Shown here piece after piece: positions 1-7,604 of a stretch of 36,839 nucleotides of DNA (the stretch's first letter is position 1; each line of letters starts with the position of its first letter). Origin of the DNA: a virus. The position numbers and the translations under genes were made by a program. Where the stretch lies: positions 1-36,839 of the IMG/VR virus record IMGVR_UViG_3300050010_000209, one strand, 5' to 3'. The notes beneath the pieces were generated by a model, which saw only the letters and a program-made list of their open reading frames with translations, had not been told where the DNA came from and ran no database searches.

Positions 1-141
1 ATGGGGTTCCAAGGTTAGGCGTGCTGAGCGTAGGTGAGTTGCTCATCACGAACGTGGTGCCGGTACCAGTTTGACTTGCAACAGATGTCGCGTTACCAAC
101 CGATGTAATCGGCCCGGTAAGATTTGCATTGGTTGTTACCG
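1..141. repeat. Copy of 35815-35955 at the window edge
   Basis: Bases 1-94 are identical to 35815-35908 and 1-141 match 35815-35955 with two differences (95 and 98, A here and G there). Both copies are in fibre ORFs in the same orientation and encode the block running from NLTGPITSVGNATSV to LSTPNLGTP. The match stops abruptly after 141. Because the copy reaches the first base of the window, it may mark an assembly break. Confidence 0.95.
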
Positions 142-1846
142 TGGCGGCATTTCCGGTTGTGCTTTGGTTTAGCGTTGGGAAATCAGCAGCAACAGCGATG
201 GTTAATGCGCCAGATGAAGTTGTTGATTTCAAAATACCAGTTCCAAGCGCTGCCGTACCAGCAGAATAATCTGTTCCTGCTACGGCTGCAGATATTGCCG
301 CGCTATTACCCTTAAGCACTCCAGTAATTGATGTAGTTAGTGTAATTGCAGGTGTGGTCGTAGCATTAGCGACGGTACCAGCGAAACCGTTTGCTGAAGC
401 GACTGACAGGGTTGTAACAGTTCCAGCATCTGCGGCTGGTGGAGATGCTAACCACACGTCATTAACACCATCACATTGGATTTGCTGTGCGGCAGAATTA
501 TTTGTGCCCTGTGGAATTACAACACCTGTTCCAATTGCGGTATTTGTAGAAACACCGCCAGATTGTCCAGATATCTTGAACGTTGTTGTATACGCGCCAG
601 TAGCATTATTATTGATGATCCAAGTATCTGATCCAAATAGATATGACCCAGGAGCCATAATCCACGTGGCATTTGATGTGAGCGTTCCAGAGATCGTGAA
701 TATTAGCGGGCGTACGGTATTTGCAGTAGGAATAGTGCCGCCACTAATAGTAGTATAACCTGTACCACCGTACAACAGCTGAACCGTAGCTACACCACTA
801 CCAGACAACGTCATAACTCTAGCAACCGCATCACTGTTACCGTAAGCAGCCCCCGTCAAATAAAATAAATCACCAACTTTATATCCAGACCCGGCAACCG
901 AAATAGACGTAATTGAAGTTACGGCTCCGCCAGAAGCGGTATAAACTAAAATACACCCAATTCCAACACCAGCCATAGAGTATGTACCACCACCGGTCAA
1001 ACCTAAAGCGAATGGTATCGTTGCCTTGTTAAATTCAATTGCAGAATTTACATACGCGGTCGTGGCTACGTTTGTAGAATTGTCATTATACGTTGGTGTG
1101 GCAACACTTAACGTAATTGCTGGAGTTGTCGTGGCAGTAGCAACGGATCCCGATATACCTTGGTTGGTTACCACGCTAACTGATGTAACTGATCCACCAG
1201 CAGAAGTTACCGATAATGTTCCAGTAGCAAAACTTAGACCACTACCTATTGTGACGTTTGACAGTCCGCCAGTTCCATTACCCATTAAAATATTAGAACC
1301 ACTTGTCGCGCCGGTAAGCGCGCCGCTGAAGGTGGTGGCGTAAAGTGTGCCGGTTGATGGGGTGAAATTCAGAGAAGTGTTGATGTCAAGCGCCAAGTTG
1401 CCCGATGATGCCGATACAAATGTTGGATACCACGTTGATGCTGAGCTCGTGCTAGTAATTGTTGACGTTGAACTTACCGCAGCAGTCCCTACTGACAGCG
1501 CTGATTGTGCCGCCCATTGAGGTGCTGTTGCTCCCGCGTTTACAGTGAATACTTGTCCCGCCGTCCCAATACCTAAAAAGGCAGAAGTGTTCGCCGCGGT
1601 TTGATATGAAACTGATCCTGCAGCCCCACCAGAAAGATTTGTGGCTGCAGTCGCCGAGGCCACGGTTCCAGTAACAGAAAAAGTTACGTTACCAGTTGAC
1701 CCAGACACCGCGATGTTAGTACCTGCTACTGCTGTGAGCACGCCGGTGTTGTTGATTACGTTAGAAACAATGCTGATGCCAGTTCCAGCGCTCAGCGTGT
1801 TGTTGTTTATGACATCTTGAACCGTGTTATAGACGTTTGTGTACAT
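1..1846 (-). CDS. Tail fibre protein, C-terminus beyond window
   Basis: The frame is open from an ATG at 1846 to the left edge (about 615 codons) without a stop. The product is a Gly/Thr/Ser/Asn-rich repetitive fibre: repeated short phrases such as TSVSVVTNQGISG, a linker YNDNSTNVATTAYV common in phage fibres, a GSGYKVGDL/GGTGYTT module also present in the inserted part of the tail hub (21438-23705), and near the edge the widespread block TTNANLTGPITSVGNATSV. No receptor-binding tip is visible because the 3' end is missing. The start lies one base after the stop of the upstream gene (1848-2237), so both are probably co-translated. The fibre role is inferred from composition and known phage fibre phrases; the exact contact on the virion is unknown. 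It may be the N-terminal part of the same gene as 34784-36839. Confidence 0.85.
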   Translation of the reverse strand, partial: MYTNVYNTVQDVINNNTLSAGTGISIVSNVINNTGVLTAVAGTNIAVSGSTGNVTFSVTGTVASATAATNLSGGAAGSVSYQTAANTSAFLGIGTAGQVFTVNAGATAPQWAAQSALSVGTAAVSSTSTITSTSSASTWYPTFVSASSGNLALDINTSLNFTPSTGTLYATTFSGALTGATSGSNILMGNGTGGLSNVTIGSGLSFATGTLSVTSAGGSVTSVSVVTNQGISGSVATATTTPAITLSVATPTYNDNSTNVATTAYVNSAIEFNKATIPFALGLTGGGTYSMAGVGIGCILVYTASGGAVTSITSISVAGSGYKVGDLFYLTGAAYGNSDAVARVMTLSGSGVATVQLLYGGTGYTTISGGTIPTANTVRPLIFTISGTLTSNATWIMAPGSYLFGSDTWIINNNATGAYTTTFKISGQSGGVSTNTAIGTGVVIPQGTNNSAAQQIQCDGVNDVWLASPPAADAGTVTTLSVASANGFAGTVANATTTPAITLTTSITGVLKGNSAAISAAVAGTDYSAGTAALGTGILKSTTSSGALTIAVAADFPTLNQSTTGNAATVTTNANLTGPITSVGNATSVASQTGTGTTFVMSNSPTLSTPNLGTP

Positions 1847-1847
1847 A

Positions 1848-2237
1848 TTATGATGTTGCGGTATTATCCGCCCTTGCGTAAAAAGCGCACATAAAGATAC
1901 CAGCCTGAGGGGCAATGACGCTTATACTTGTTGTTAAACGAACATTTCTAACAGACGCATTTACCTCAACCCCAGATCCATTAGTAATATCAGCAACTGG
2001 AATTGAAGCGGTGCCGATAGCTCCGTCACATGTAAAGTATGTCATGTTTGATACGCCTGACGAGCTGACCGCGTTCATGAACACGAATTCTGCACCTACC
2101 GGAACTGAGATAGAACGAGCAACCCCGCCGACCAGGATGTAATTGTTGATGTCTGAGCTAAATCTTGGAATCTCAGCAGTCATCATGACGTTTGCTGGAT
2201 TATTGAAATTTCCTCCATCGAAGATTGCTGACCGCAT
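1848..2237 (-). CDS. Small virion-associated protein of unknown function
   Basis: A 129-residue protein beginning MRSAIFDGGNFNNPANV, preceded by AAGGA six bases before the ATG. It is rich in Val, Ser, Ala and Asn without a signal peptide or membrane segment, and looks like a beta-structured virion protein. It is the first gene after a TATAAATA-like late motif (2270-2277, minus strand) and is followed after one base by the fibre gene, so it may be a fibre-associated or base protein. I do not recognise a family; the role is inferred from position only. Confidence 0.75.
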   Translation of the reverse strand: MRSAIFDGGNFNNPANVMMTAEIPRFSSDINNYILVGGVARSISVPVGAEFVFMNAVSSSGVSNMTYFTCDGAIGTASIPVADITNGSGVEVNASVRNVRLTTSISVIAPQAGIFMCAFYARADNTATS

Positions 2238-2269
2238 GTTGGTTCCTTTGTAATTGTAACGTTCCGCTC

Positions 2270-2277
2270 TATTTATC
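2270..2277 (-). promoter_or_regulatory. T4-late-like promoter motif GATAAATA
   Basis: Minus-strand GATAAATAGAG, 32 nt before the ATG at 2237. It is one of eleven TATAAATA-type elements in this window that face the gene behind them. Confidence 0.55.
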
Positions 2278-2290
2278 TAATACCTGTTAC

Positions 2291-2330
2291 AAACTGGCCA
2301 GTTTACTTTAAATAGCTCGTGTGATATAAT
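2291..2330 (+). promoter_or_regulatory. Sigma70-like promoter with overlapping palindrome
   Basis: TTTACT (2302-2307), a 17-nt spacer and TATAAT (2325-2330) with an extended -10 (TGA before TATAAT). The perfect 14-bp palindrome AAACTGGCCAGTTT (2291-2304) overlaps the start of the -35 box and could be an operator. Closely related promoters lie at 33613-33641 and, on the minus strand, at 26686-26715. Confidence 0.7.
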
Positions 2331-2365
2331 TTAACCATAATCTAATGAATGGAGTTCAAAATGGA
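2321..2365 (+). repeat. Duplicated promoter-leader segment (copy A)
   Basis: The -10 box, untranslated leader and ribosome site here match the minus-strand segment 26647-26695 with two substitutions and one 4-nt AATG duplication. The shared part ends at the start codon (GGAGTTCAAAATGGA). The genes behind the two copies are unrelated. Confidence 0.85.
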
Positions 2366-2570
2366 TGTCTTTGAGTTGATATTGACTGTGATCGTGCCAA
2401 TTGTTGTAGTCGATTGGATTACTAGCTGGGACTGTTTTCAATGCGCACCCCACAAAATACTGATGAGTGAATCGAAGCGCGCCGGCACCAAAGGAATTTT
2501 CTCTCTAAAACAATCATCCCAACCTAAAGACGATTGGGATGATGAACTGACTGATCACTTTAGACGTTAA
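2361..2570 (+). CDS. Moron-like small membrane protein
   Basis: A 69-residue protein, MDVFELILTVIVPIVVVDWI..., with one predicted N-terminal membrane segment (about residues 3-20) and a charged C-terminus. I chose the ATG at 2361 because GGAG lies six bases upstream; the in-frame ATG at 2349 would put this Shine-Dalgarno inside the coding part. The gene stands alone on the + strand inside a long - strand virion block, has its own sigma70-like promoter, and its stop codon overlaps that of the convergent gene 2567-4384. This is the usual form of a phage moron (extra gene with own promoter). The function is unknown; membrane location is inferred from hydrophobicity. Confidence 0.75.
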   Translation: MDVFELILTVIVPIVVVDWITSWDCFQCAPHKILMSESKRAGTKGIFSLKQSSQPKDDWDDELTDHFRR

Positions 2571-4384
2571 TGTGGTGGTAATCCACCTTCATTAAAGTAC
2601 TTGTCAAGATCCTCTTGAGTAGGAACAGGTTTTCCTTCTCTCTTTAGGCGAGCAACGTATTCAGCGCGTCTTCGTGCAGATTCTTTGCTCGCCTCTTTTT
2701 GTACTTGAGCCATTCGCTTATCAACATCGTCCATGTATTTCTTATAGGACATTTCTGTCTGCTTTTGCAGCTGTCTAATCCGCGCTTCACCCAGGTTTTG
2801 TGATTTAACCAACCCCTCAGCGTACTTTTGGAATTTAGCAGCATTCAAGTCAGCAACTCCTTTTGCATAATTTGCATTGGGTGCCGTGGCGCTTGTCATT
2901 TTGCTCGCAAGTTCCTCATTCTGTTTTGCTAAATTTGCCTTTTGCTGAACGTTAGCTAACATCTCTGAAACCTTGTCCTTGGTAGCTGAATCTACAACAC
3001 CAGAGTCCATGGGCTTACCCTTAAGTGCCTCAAACTTCGAGGTATTCAAAAAGTTCTTGGCTGTTAATTTTGTACCAAGAGCCTTAACACCTTCAACGGC
3101 CGCAGCAGCAGCAACACCAGCAGTCGGACCACCTACAGCTCCAGCAATAGCCCCAGCTATTCCAGTTGCCTTGTGAGCTTTAATCACATCCTTAACTGAA
3201 CCTGTGATTTCATTCGTGTACCTGGTCGGTTTTGGTAGATTCAGATTTTGTGCATCTTCAAGAACCTTGTTCATCGCCTGACTTAGCTGTGGAGACACTT
3301 CTCCAGAAACCTTGTCAATATGTTCAGCCATTTTCTGTGGATCAAGTGAAATGACGGTACCTTTTTCACGAACAACTGCCGCTTTCTTGAAATCCTTAAG
3401 TGCCTTGATGTCAGTGGCCTTTGCCGTCTCTGCTGCCTGACGGCTAGGCACGTCCGTAGCCTGCCCTATTAGCGTGTCATGGTCATTGGACAATTCTTGA
3501 ATACCATTGTCTAAAGTTTTGTTCACCTGACGTGCCTGAGCTTTATAGTGCTCCGCAACGCTATCATACTTCTTCGCTGCCTCGTGCTCTCTAGTCATAA
3601 TCTTATCGGCCTTCTTCACATTCCCCAGCTCACGTTCTCCCGCCGCCTCCAATTGACCTTTTGTCATCTTGACGTCATGACTTATTCCGGTTTCCAGCGC
3701 CTTTTGAATACCTGGTACAAGGGCCGGATTGACCGCAACCGCATCATTGGCTGCCTTTACCCCAAGAGCAATTCCCTCTTTAGCAACATTCTTAATGCCC
3801 TTGGCGGCCCCTGGTAACGCGTACGGCAAAAAGTCTGAAGTTACCTCGTGCGCAAGCTTAGATTTATTAGGATCTACTCCTACTGCGTTAAGTCCTTGTT
3901 CTGTTTTTTCACCTGCGTAATTAAATGCTTTTGCGACAGGTTCAGTAATTGCTCCAATGGCTCCAGTAATGGCTTTACCACCTTCAGTTTTAGGCTCATA
4001 CGTATACTTGTTCTTAGTTTCCTCGTATAACTTCAATTTTTCGGCACTTGTTTTACCTTCTTGAGCGGTAACAACTCCAGCGATAGGAGCGGCTAAATTA
4101 GAAACAACATTCAATCCAGCTTCGCCAACAGATTTCAATCTAGACATTGTGTCTTGACCATGATTATCAGTTGCTCCAGCCTTTCTAGTTGCTTCTAAAA
4201 CTTTTGCTCCATACCCTTTTTCGGCAGGTGTTAAATGCTTAATAATATCTGAATCAGAGTGGCCAGCCTTTCGCGCCTCAGACAATCGAGGATCTTTTGC
4301 TTCAAGATGATCGATAATCTGGGTGTCCGTATACCCTTGGCCCTTAGCCTCTTGGATTTTGCTTGATAGGTCTTGATTGTCCAT
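2567..4384 (-). CDS. Internal virion / DNA-ejection protein (605 aa)
   Basis: A 605-residue Ala/Lys/Glu-rich, mostly helical protein. The N-terminus carries two short related segments (QGYTDTQIIDHL, AGHSDSDIIKHL) of a type often seen at the N-terminus of phage ejection proteins. A hydrophobic glycine/alanine stretch (AGAIAGAVGGPTAGVAAAA) lies near residue 410, and coiled-coil-like segments follow to the C-terminus. It is the last and largest of three virion proteins encoded in the order 6041-6901, 4524-6026, 2567-4384, matching the three-gene ejection set of P22-like and T7-like podoviruses. The start ATG overlaps the stop of the 45-residue gene upstream (TAATG). The ejection role is inferred from order, composition and size. 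Confidence 0.72.
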   Translation of the reverse strand: MDNQDLSSKIQEAKGQGYTDTQIIDHLEAKDPRLSEARKAGHSDSDIIKHLTPAEKGYGAKVLEATRKAGATDNHGQDTMSRLKSVGEAGLNVVSNLAAPIAGVVTAQEGKTSAEKLKLYEETKNKYTYEPKTEGGKAITGAIGAITEPVAKAFNYAGEKTEQGLNAVGVDPNKSKLAHEVTSDFLPYALPGAAKGIKNVAKEGIALGVKAANDAVAVNPALVPGIQKALETGISHDVKMTKGQLEAAGERELGNVKKADKIMTREHEAAKKYDSVAEHYKAQARQVNKTLDNGIQELSNDHDTLIGQATDVPSRQAAETAKATDIKALKDFKKAAVVREKGTVISLDPQKMAEHIDKVSGEVSPQLSQAMNKVLEDAQNLNLPKPTRYTNEITGSVKDVIKAHKATGIAGAIAGAVGGPTAGVAAAAAVEGVKALGTKLTAKNFLNTSKFEALKGKPMDSGVVDSATKDKVSEMLANVQQKANLAKQNEELASKMTSATAPNANYAKGVADLNAAKFQKYAEGLVKSQNLGEARIRQLQKQTEMSYKKYMDDVDKRMAQVQKEASKESARRRAEYVARLKREGKPVPTQEDLDKYFNEGGLPPH

Positions 4385-4521
4385 TATCCACGTATTCCAG
4401 TTGTACTTTTAGTTGTCGCTGCTTTTTTCTTAGGATCAATAACACTTTTCAATGTTTTTGTTATCTTGTCAGCCACAGAATCATTCTTTGCAACTTTAAC
4501 ATCCTTGTCATTCTTTGCCAT
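4384..4521 (-). CDS. 45-residue basic protein in ejection operon
   Basis: A short ORF, MAKNDKDVKVAKNDSVADKI..., with many Lys/Asp/Thr residues and a basic C-terminal half (DPKKKAATTKSTTG). It has GGGGA upstream of its ATG at 4521, begins two bases after the stop of 4524-6026 and ends in a TAATG overlap with the next gene. Tight packing on both sides supports that it is translated. No family recognised; possibly a small internal virion component. Confidence 0.65.
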   Translation of the reverse strand: MAKNDKDVKVAKNDSVADKITKTLKSVIDPKKKAATTKSTTGIRG

Positions 4522-4523
4522 GA

Positions 4524-6026
4524 TTATTCCCCAAAAATTGCGTCAAGTGATTTTGTTGGTTGTTTACCAGCCGTACCAATATCTTCCTGCTTTCGATATT
4601 CATCAAAGGTTTGAGTGTTCTTGCCCTTTTGAGAATATGCTGTAAGATCGTGTTGAGTGTATGGAATCGCTTGCTGTAAGCGAGTTTCAAATTTCGCTAC
4701 TTCTGCCTTCTGATCTGGGGTAAGCGATGGATTTGCTTTAAGATTCTTAATTGGTTCTTCAAGAATCTGTCGTGCTTCTGCTAACTTTCTCATAGCCACA
4801 AATTTAGAGTCAGTTGATTGAATTTCAATCGCATCGTGGAGCTGCTTGGTTAAAGTCCCAGCAGGAGCAAGACCACCTGTTTCCATAGTAGCTGCCGAGC
4901 GAGATAGACCAGCCGTCAATACCTGATATGATTTAGCATCATCACCTGTAAGCGCGTTTGTCGTATTTTTAAGGGCTGTTCCAGCAAGAGTATGACCGGG
5001 ATCATAATTTCCGAAAAATGACGTGCTAGAACCTGCTGGAATTTCTGAAATATTTTCAAGTGCCTTGGTACCCTCAGCGAGCGAGTTTAATTGGCGTCCC
5101 AACATCGTAGCTTCCCGACCCCCTGCGCCGGCCTGACCCTTAGGAACTGCAACCTCAGTAGTTTCCTTCGCAGTTCCCGTGGCCTTATCAATGACGGTAA
5201 ATACTGGCTTACCATCAGGACCAACTGATGTAACTATCTGCTTACCCTGGCTTGCTTCATCAGCTTTGTTATGGCGACGTTCTTCAGCAAGTCTGCCACC
5301 TTCAATAGCAGTAAGATCTTGAGAGCGCTTAATTTCCTGTTGAGTTTTCTGAATATTCAATTGGTCTTCTTTTTCCTTCAACAATGCTTGATGTTCGGCA
5401 CTTGTTGACTGCATCGTCTTAATCTTATTGATGTCAAAGGGCTGCTTGGCCTGTTCAGCTACGACCTTCTTGATGTTGTCTGGAAGAGTGGGGTCATCAA
5501 CAAGGGCCTTGATGTGAGAGTAGTACAGCTGTTGTGCCGCCGCATTTGCGCTCGCCGCAGCTCCTGGACCACCTTTGGCCATGATTGCGTCATACGTTTT
5601 AGTAACATCACCTGTAACATCAACTATCATCTGGTTGGTGTTCTTCATCTGCTTGAACGTGTTATCATCAGCTTTGGCTATAGTTTCAGTCCATTTTTCC
5701 TTAGCGTTTGCCTTTTGCAAATCTACATCTGCCGCCTTTTTCTGTTGGTCAAGAAGGGTCGATTTGAATGTGAGCACCTTGGTTGGGTTTACCCCAGCGT
5801 CGTGCAGCGCGCTAATCGCTTTATCGTCAAAGTTAGGGTCATTTGGGTCTATTTGCTGAAGCACCTGGGACATCAGCGCGTTGTCACGCGCATCTGCTTG
5901 ACTCTTTTCAACATTCGCCATCATCGTGCCCATTGTGTAGGCCGACGTCATTGATTTTTCTAGGTCTGGCCCCTGAAACTGCTTTGCAGCTAATGGGATT
6001 GATGAATCGATTTGTGTTTGTGCCAT
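4524..6026 (-). CDS. Internal virion / DNA-ejection protein (500 aa)
   Basis: A 500-residue protein beginning MAQTQIDSSIPLAAKQFQGP, largely helical and Gln/Lys/Ala-rich, with coiled-coil-like heptads around residues 205-265. No signal peptide or membrane segment is seen. Position in the middle of the three-gene block, the lack of enzymatic motifs and the composition fit an internal head protein injected with the DNA, as in P22 gp20/gp16 or T7 gp15. I see no lytic transglycosylase motif. Assignment is by synteny and composition. Confidence 0.68.
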   Translation of the reverse strand: MAQTQIDSSIPLAAKQFQGPDLEKSMTSAYTMGTMMANVEKSQADARDNALMSQVLQQIDPNDPNFDDKAISALHDAGVNPTKVLTFKSTLLDQQKKAADVDLQKANAKEKWTETIAKADDNTFKQMKNTNQMIVDVTGDVTKTYDAIMAKGGPGAAASANAAAQQLYYSHIKALVDDPTLPDNIKKVVAEQAKQPFDINKIKTMQSTSAEHQALLKEKEDQLNIQKTQQEIKRSQDLTAIEGGRLAEERRHNKADEASQGKQIVTSVGPDGKPVFTVIDKATGTAKETTEVAVPKGQAGAGGREATMLGRQLNSLAEGTKALENISEIPAGSSTSFFGNYDPGHTLAGTALKNTTNALTGDDAKSYQVLTAGLSRSAATMETGGLAPAGTLTKQLHDAIEIQSTDSKFVAMRKLAEARQILEEPIKNLKANPSLTPDQKAEVAKFETRLQQAIPYTQHDLTAYSQKGKNTQTFDEYRKQEDIGTAGKQPTKSLDAIFGE

Positions 6027-6040
6027 TTTTATTCCTTAAA

Positions 6041-6901
6041 TTAAGCTATTGTTGCGGCCAAGTCAGCAAATGAACTGCCTATGTCAGTTGCTCCTGCCGT
6101 GCTGACACCAAGACCACCTGCTGCGGCACCGCTAGTAGCAGCAGGCATGAAGCTTGCCGCGGTATTTCCAGTGTTCTGACCGAACATGCTCTGATACATG
6201 CCGGCGGTCAGAAAATTGTTGCTTATGCCTGATAGCGCTCCGCCCAATGCATTAGCAGAACCTACTTGACCGGCGGCCGTTGCATTACCCGCCCCAATTA
6301 TTCCATTAGCGGAAGCATTGCCCGCGCCAATTATGTTGGCACCTTGATTTGCGGCGTTTTGACCACCAAGATAGTTGGCGCTGTTTACGGCTGATTGTCC
6401 AACCTGTGCAAGTGATTGCTGTTGATTAAGTGCGAACTGCTCTTGGGTCATGTAGTTGTTAAATGACTGTTGATAAGAAGTGCTTGCCAAACCTTGATTG
6501 AACGTGGATAACGCTTCAGCTGTTGCTGGAGACATCGACATTCCCTTGGCCGCCGCGCTAGCGTTGATTCCAGCTTGACCTTGCTGCTGCTGGAAATTGT
6601 ATCCAGGATCTTGTTGAAATTGAGCCATCGAGAATGGAGTGTTAAACTGCCCACCAGGCTGAGTACCAGCTTGAAGAGTAGCAAGAGCTGTGTTTCCAGC
6701 GCTCATCCAAGGTGCAAGATTTGCCTGTTGCTGATTGAATTCGCTCTGTTGAAGTTGATTAGCCTGTGTCGCCGAATTTGCTTGAATCTGCGCCGCCGAC
6801 AACGCCGCATTGGATTGAGTTTGTGCTGCATTTTGTGATGCATCTGATGATACGACCGCGCTAGCAACGGACCCCACAGCAGCAATTGTTCCTGAAATCA
6901 T
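6041..6901 (-). CDS. DNA-transfer / internal virion protein, Ala/Gln-rich
   Basis: A 286-residue protein with a hydrophobic start (MISGTIAAVGSVASAVVSS), then Gln/Ala/Asn-rich sequence including a QANQLQQSEFNQQQANLAPW segment, an arrangement common in the first ejection protein of P22-like phages (gp7-like DNA transfer proteins). The C-terminal half contains repeated GAGNA(S/T)A units. It is the first gene of the - strand unit and has a late-type motif 33 nt upstream. The N-terminal hydrophobic stretch could insert into host membrane during ejection. The function is inferred from composition and order. Confidence 0.72.
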   Translation of the reverse strand: MISGTIAAVGSVASAVVSSDASQNAAQTQSNAALSAAQIQANSATQANQLQQSEFNQQQANLAPWMSAGNTALATLQAGTQPGGQFNTPFSMAQFQQDPGYNFQQQQGQAGINASAAAKGMSMSPATAEALSTFNQGLASTSYQQSFNNYMTQEQFALNQQQSLAQVGQSAVNSANYLGGQNAANQGANIIGAGNASANGIIGAGNATAAGQVGSANALGGALSGISNNFLTAGMYQSMFGQNTGNTAASFMPAATSGAAAGGLGVSTAGATDIGSSFADLAATIA

Positions 6902-6934
6902 AATTTAATCCTTTTAGGTATGTTTCACATTTTC

Positions 6935-6943
6935 TATTTATTA
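6935..6943 (-). promoter_or_regulatory. T4-late-like promoter motif TAATAAATA
   Basis: Minus-strand TAATAAATAGA lies 33 nt before the start of the ejection unit (6901). It sits back to back with the + strand motif at 6961-6970, giving a divergent late promoter pair. Confidence 0.6.
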
Positions 6944-6960
6944 CCGGCCTGCATGGGAAA

Positions 6961-6970
6961 ATAATAAATA
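6961..6970 (+). promoter_or_regulatory. T4-late-like promoter motif ATAATAAATA
   Basis: ATAATAAATAGAG lies 26 nt before the ATG at 6997, the first gene of the packaging/head unit. Divergent partner of 6935-6943. Confidence 0.6.
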
Positions 6971-6996
6971 GAGATATTAGAAATGTGGGGATCAAA

Positions 6997-7233
6997 ATGA
7001 ACAAAAAAGACTTAAAAGACCTAAAGATCACTGGAGAACTTCACTGTGCGCCAAAACCTTATCAGGGGCTACCTGACCTGTCAGATGATCCCGACGTATC
7101 CGCGATGATAATGTGCATCAGGAAGCCAAACGTGATCGCTAAGGTGAAGTGCGCCATTAACTGTGAAGAAGATTACGTCTACGGGCCTAGTACAGGCTAC
7201 AAGGGCCGCTATTCCTACAATCGAGATAGCTAG
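6997..7233 (+). CDS. Small protein of unknown function upstream of terminase
   Basis: A 78-residue protein starting MNKKDLKDLKITGELHCAPK. I prefer the ATG at 6997 to the GTG at 6985 because GGGGA lies five bases before it. It has several cysteines and acidic residues but no recognised domain, signal peptide or membrane segment. It heads the + strand packaging and head operon, directly before the terminase small subunit, so it is expected to be made late. Function unknown. Confidence 0.65.
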   Translation: MNKKDLKDLKITGELHCAPKPYQGLPDLSDDPDVSAMIMCIRKPNVIAKVKCAINCEEDYVYGPSTGYKGRYSYNRDS

Positions 7234-7274
7234 GGCACTTTTTACATAGCCAATATAGATAGGTGTAAATCCAA

Positions 7275-7580
7275 ATGAAAAAGCTAACAGAAAACACTTT
7301 CTCCGGTATTCTCTCAGAAATCCTTCATGATGATGATGAGTTTAAGCTGTACGAGCTTGCCCAGTCCCTTGTTAATCAAGCCATCGAAGGAGACACAAAG
7401 GCGGCGGCCATCGTCCTTGACAGATTTGAAGGTAAGCTTACCGAAAAGATTGAAGTTGTCGGTGATGAAAATGTCGTCAAGCTTGTCGCATCGGCCACAG
7501 ATCTTTTAAAGAAGATACGTGGATATCAAGAGGCTCGCATAATTGAACCAGAGGCAACAGAAGTCCAAGTTTTACATTAA
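7275..7580 (+). CDS. Terminase small subunit-like protein
   Basis: A 101-residue acidic/helical protein. The stretch AIEGDTKAAAIVLDRFEGK, followed by a short beta-like segment and a helical tail, is a pattern I know from small phage proteins encoded just before the large terminase and annotated as terminase small subunits. Its place 24 bases before the large terminase gene agrees. The expected role is recognition of the phage DNA and loading of the large subunit. No separate N-terminal helix-turn-helix can be recognised with confidence, so DNA binding is inferred. Confidence 0.65.
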   Translation: MKKLTENTFSGILSEILHDDDEFKLYELAQSLVNQAIEGDTKAAAIVLDRFEGKLTEKIEVVGDENVVKLVASATDLLKKIRGYQEARIIEPEATEVQVLH

Positions 7581-7604
7581 GATTTCCCAATATAAGGATA
7601 ATAC

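Noticed and set aside
354-1343. Plus-strand open frames of 134 and 105 codons
   Set aside because: They are antisense to the repetitive fibre gene, have no ribosome sites, and give Val/Pro/Ala-rich products typical of the reverse of Gly/Thr/Asn codons.
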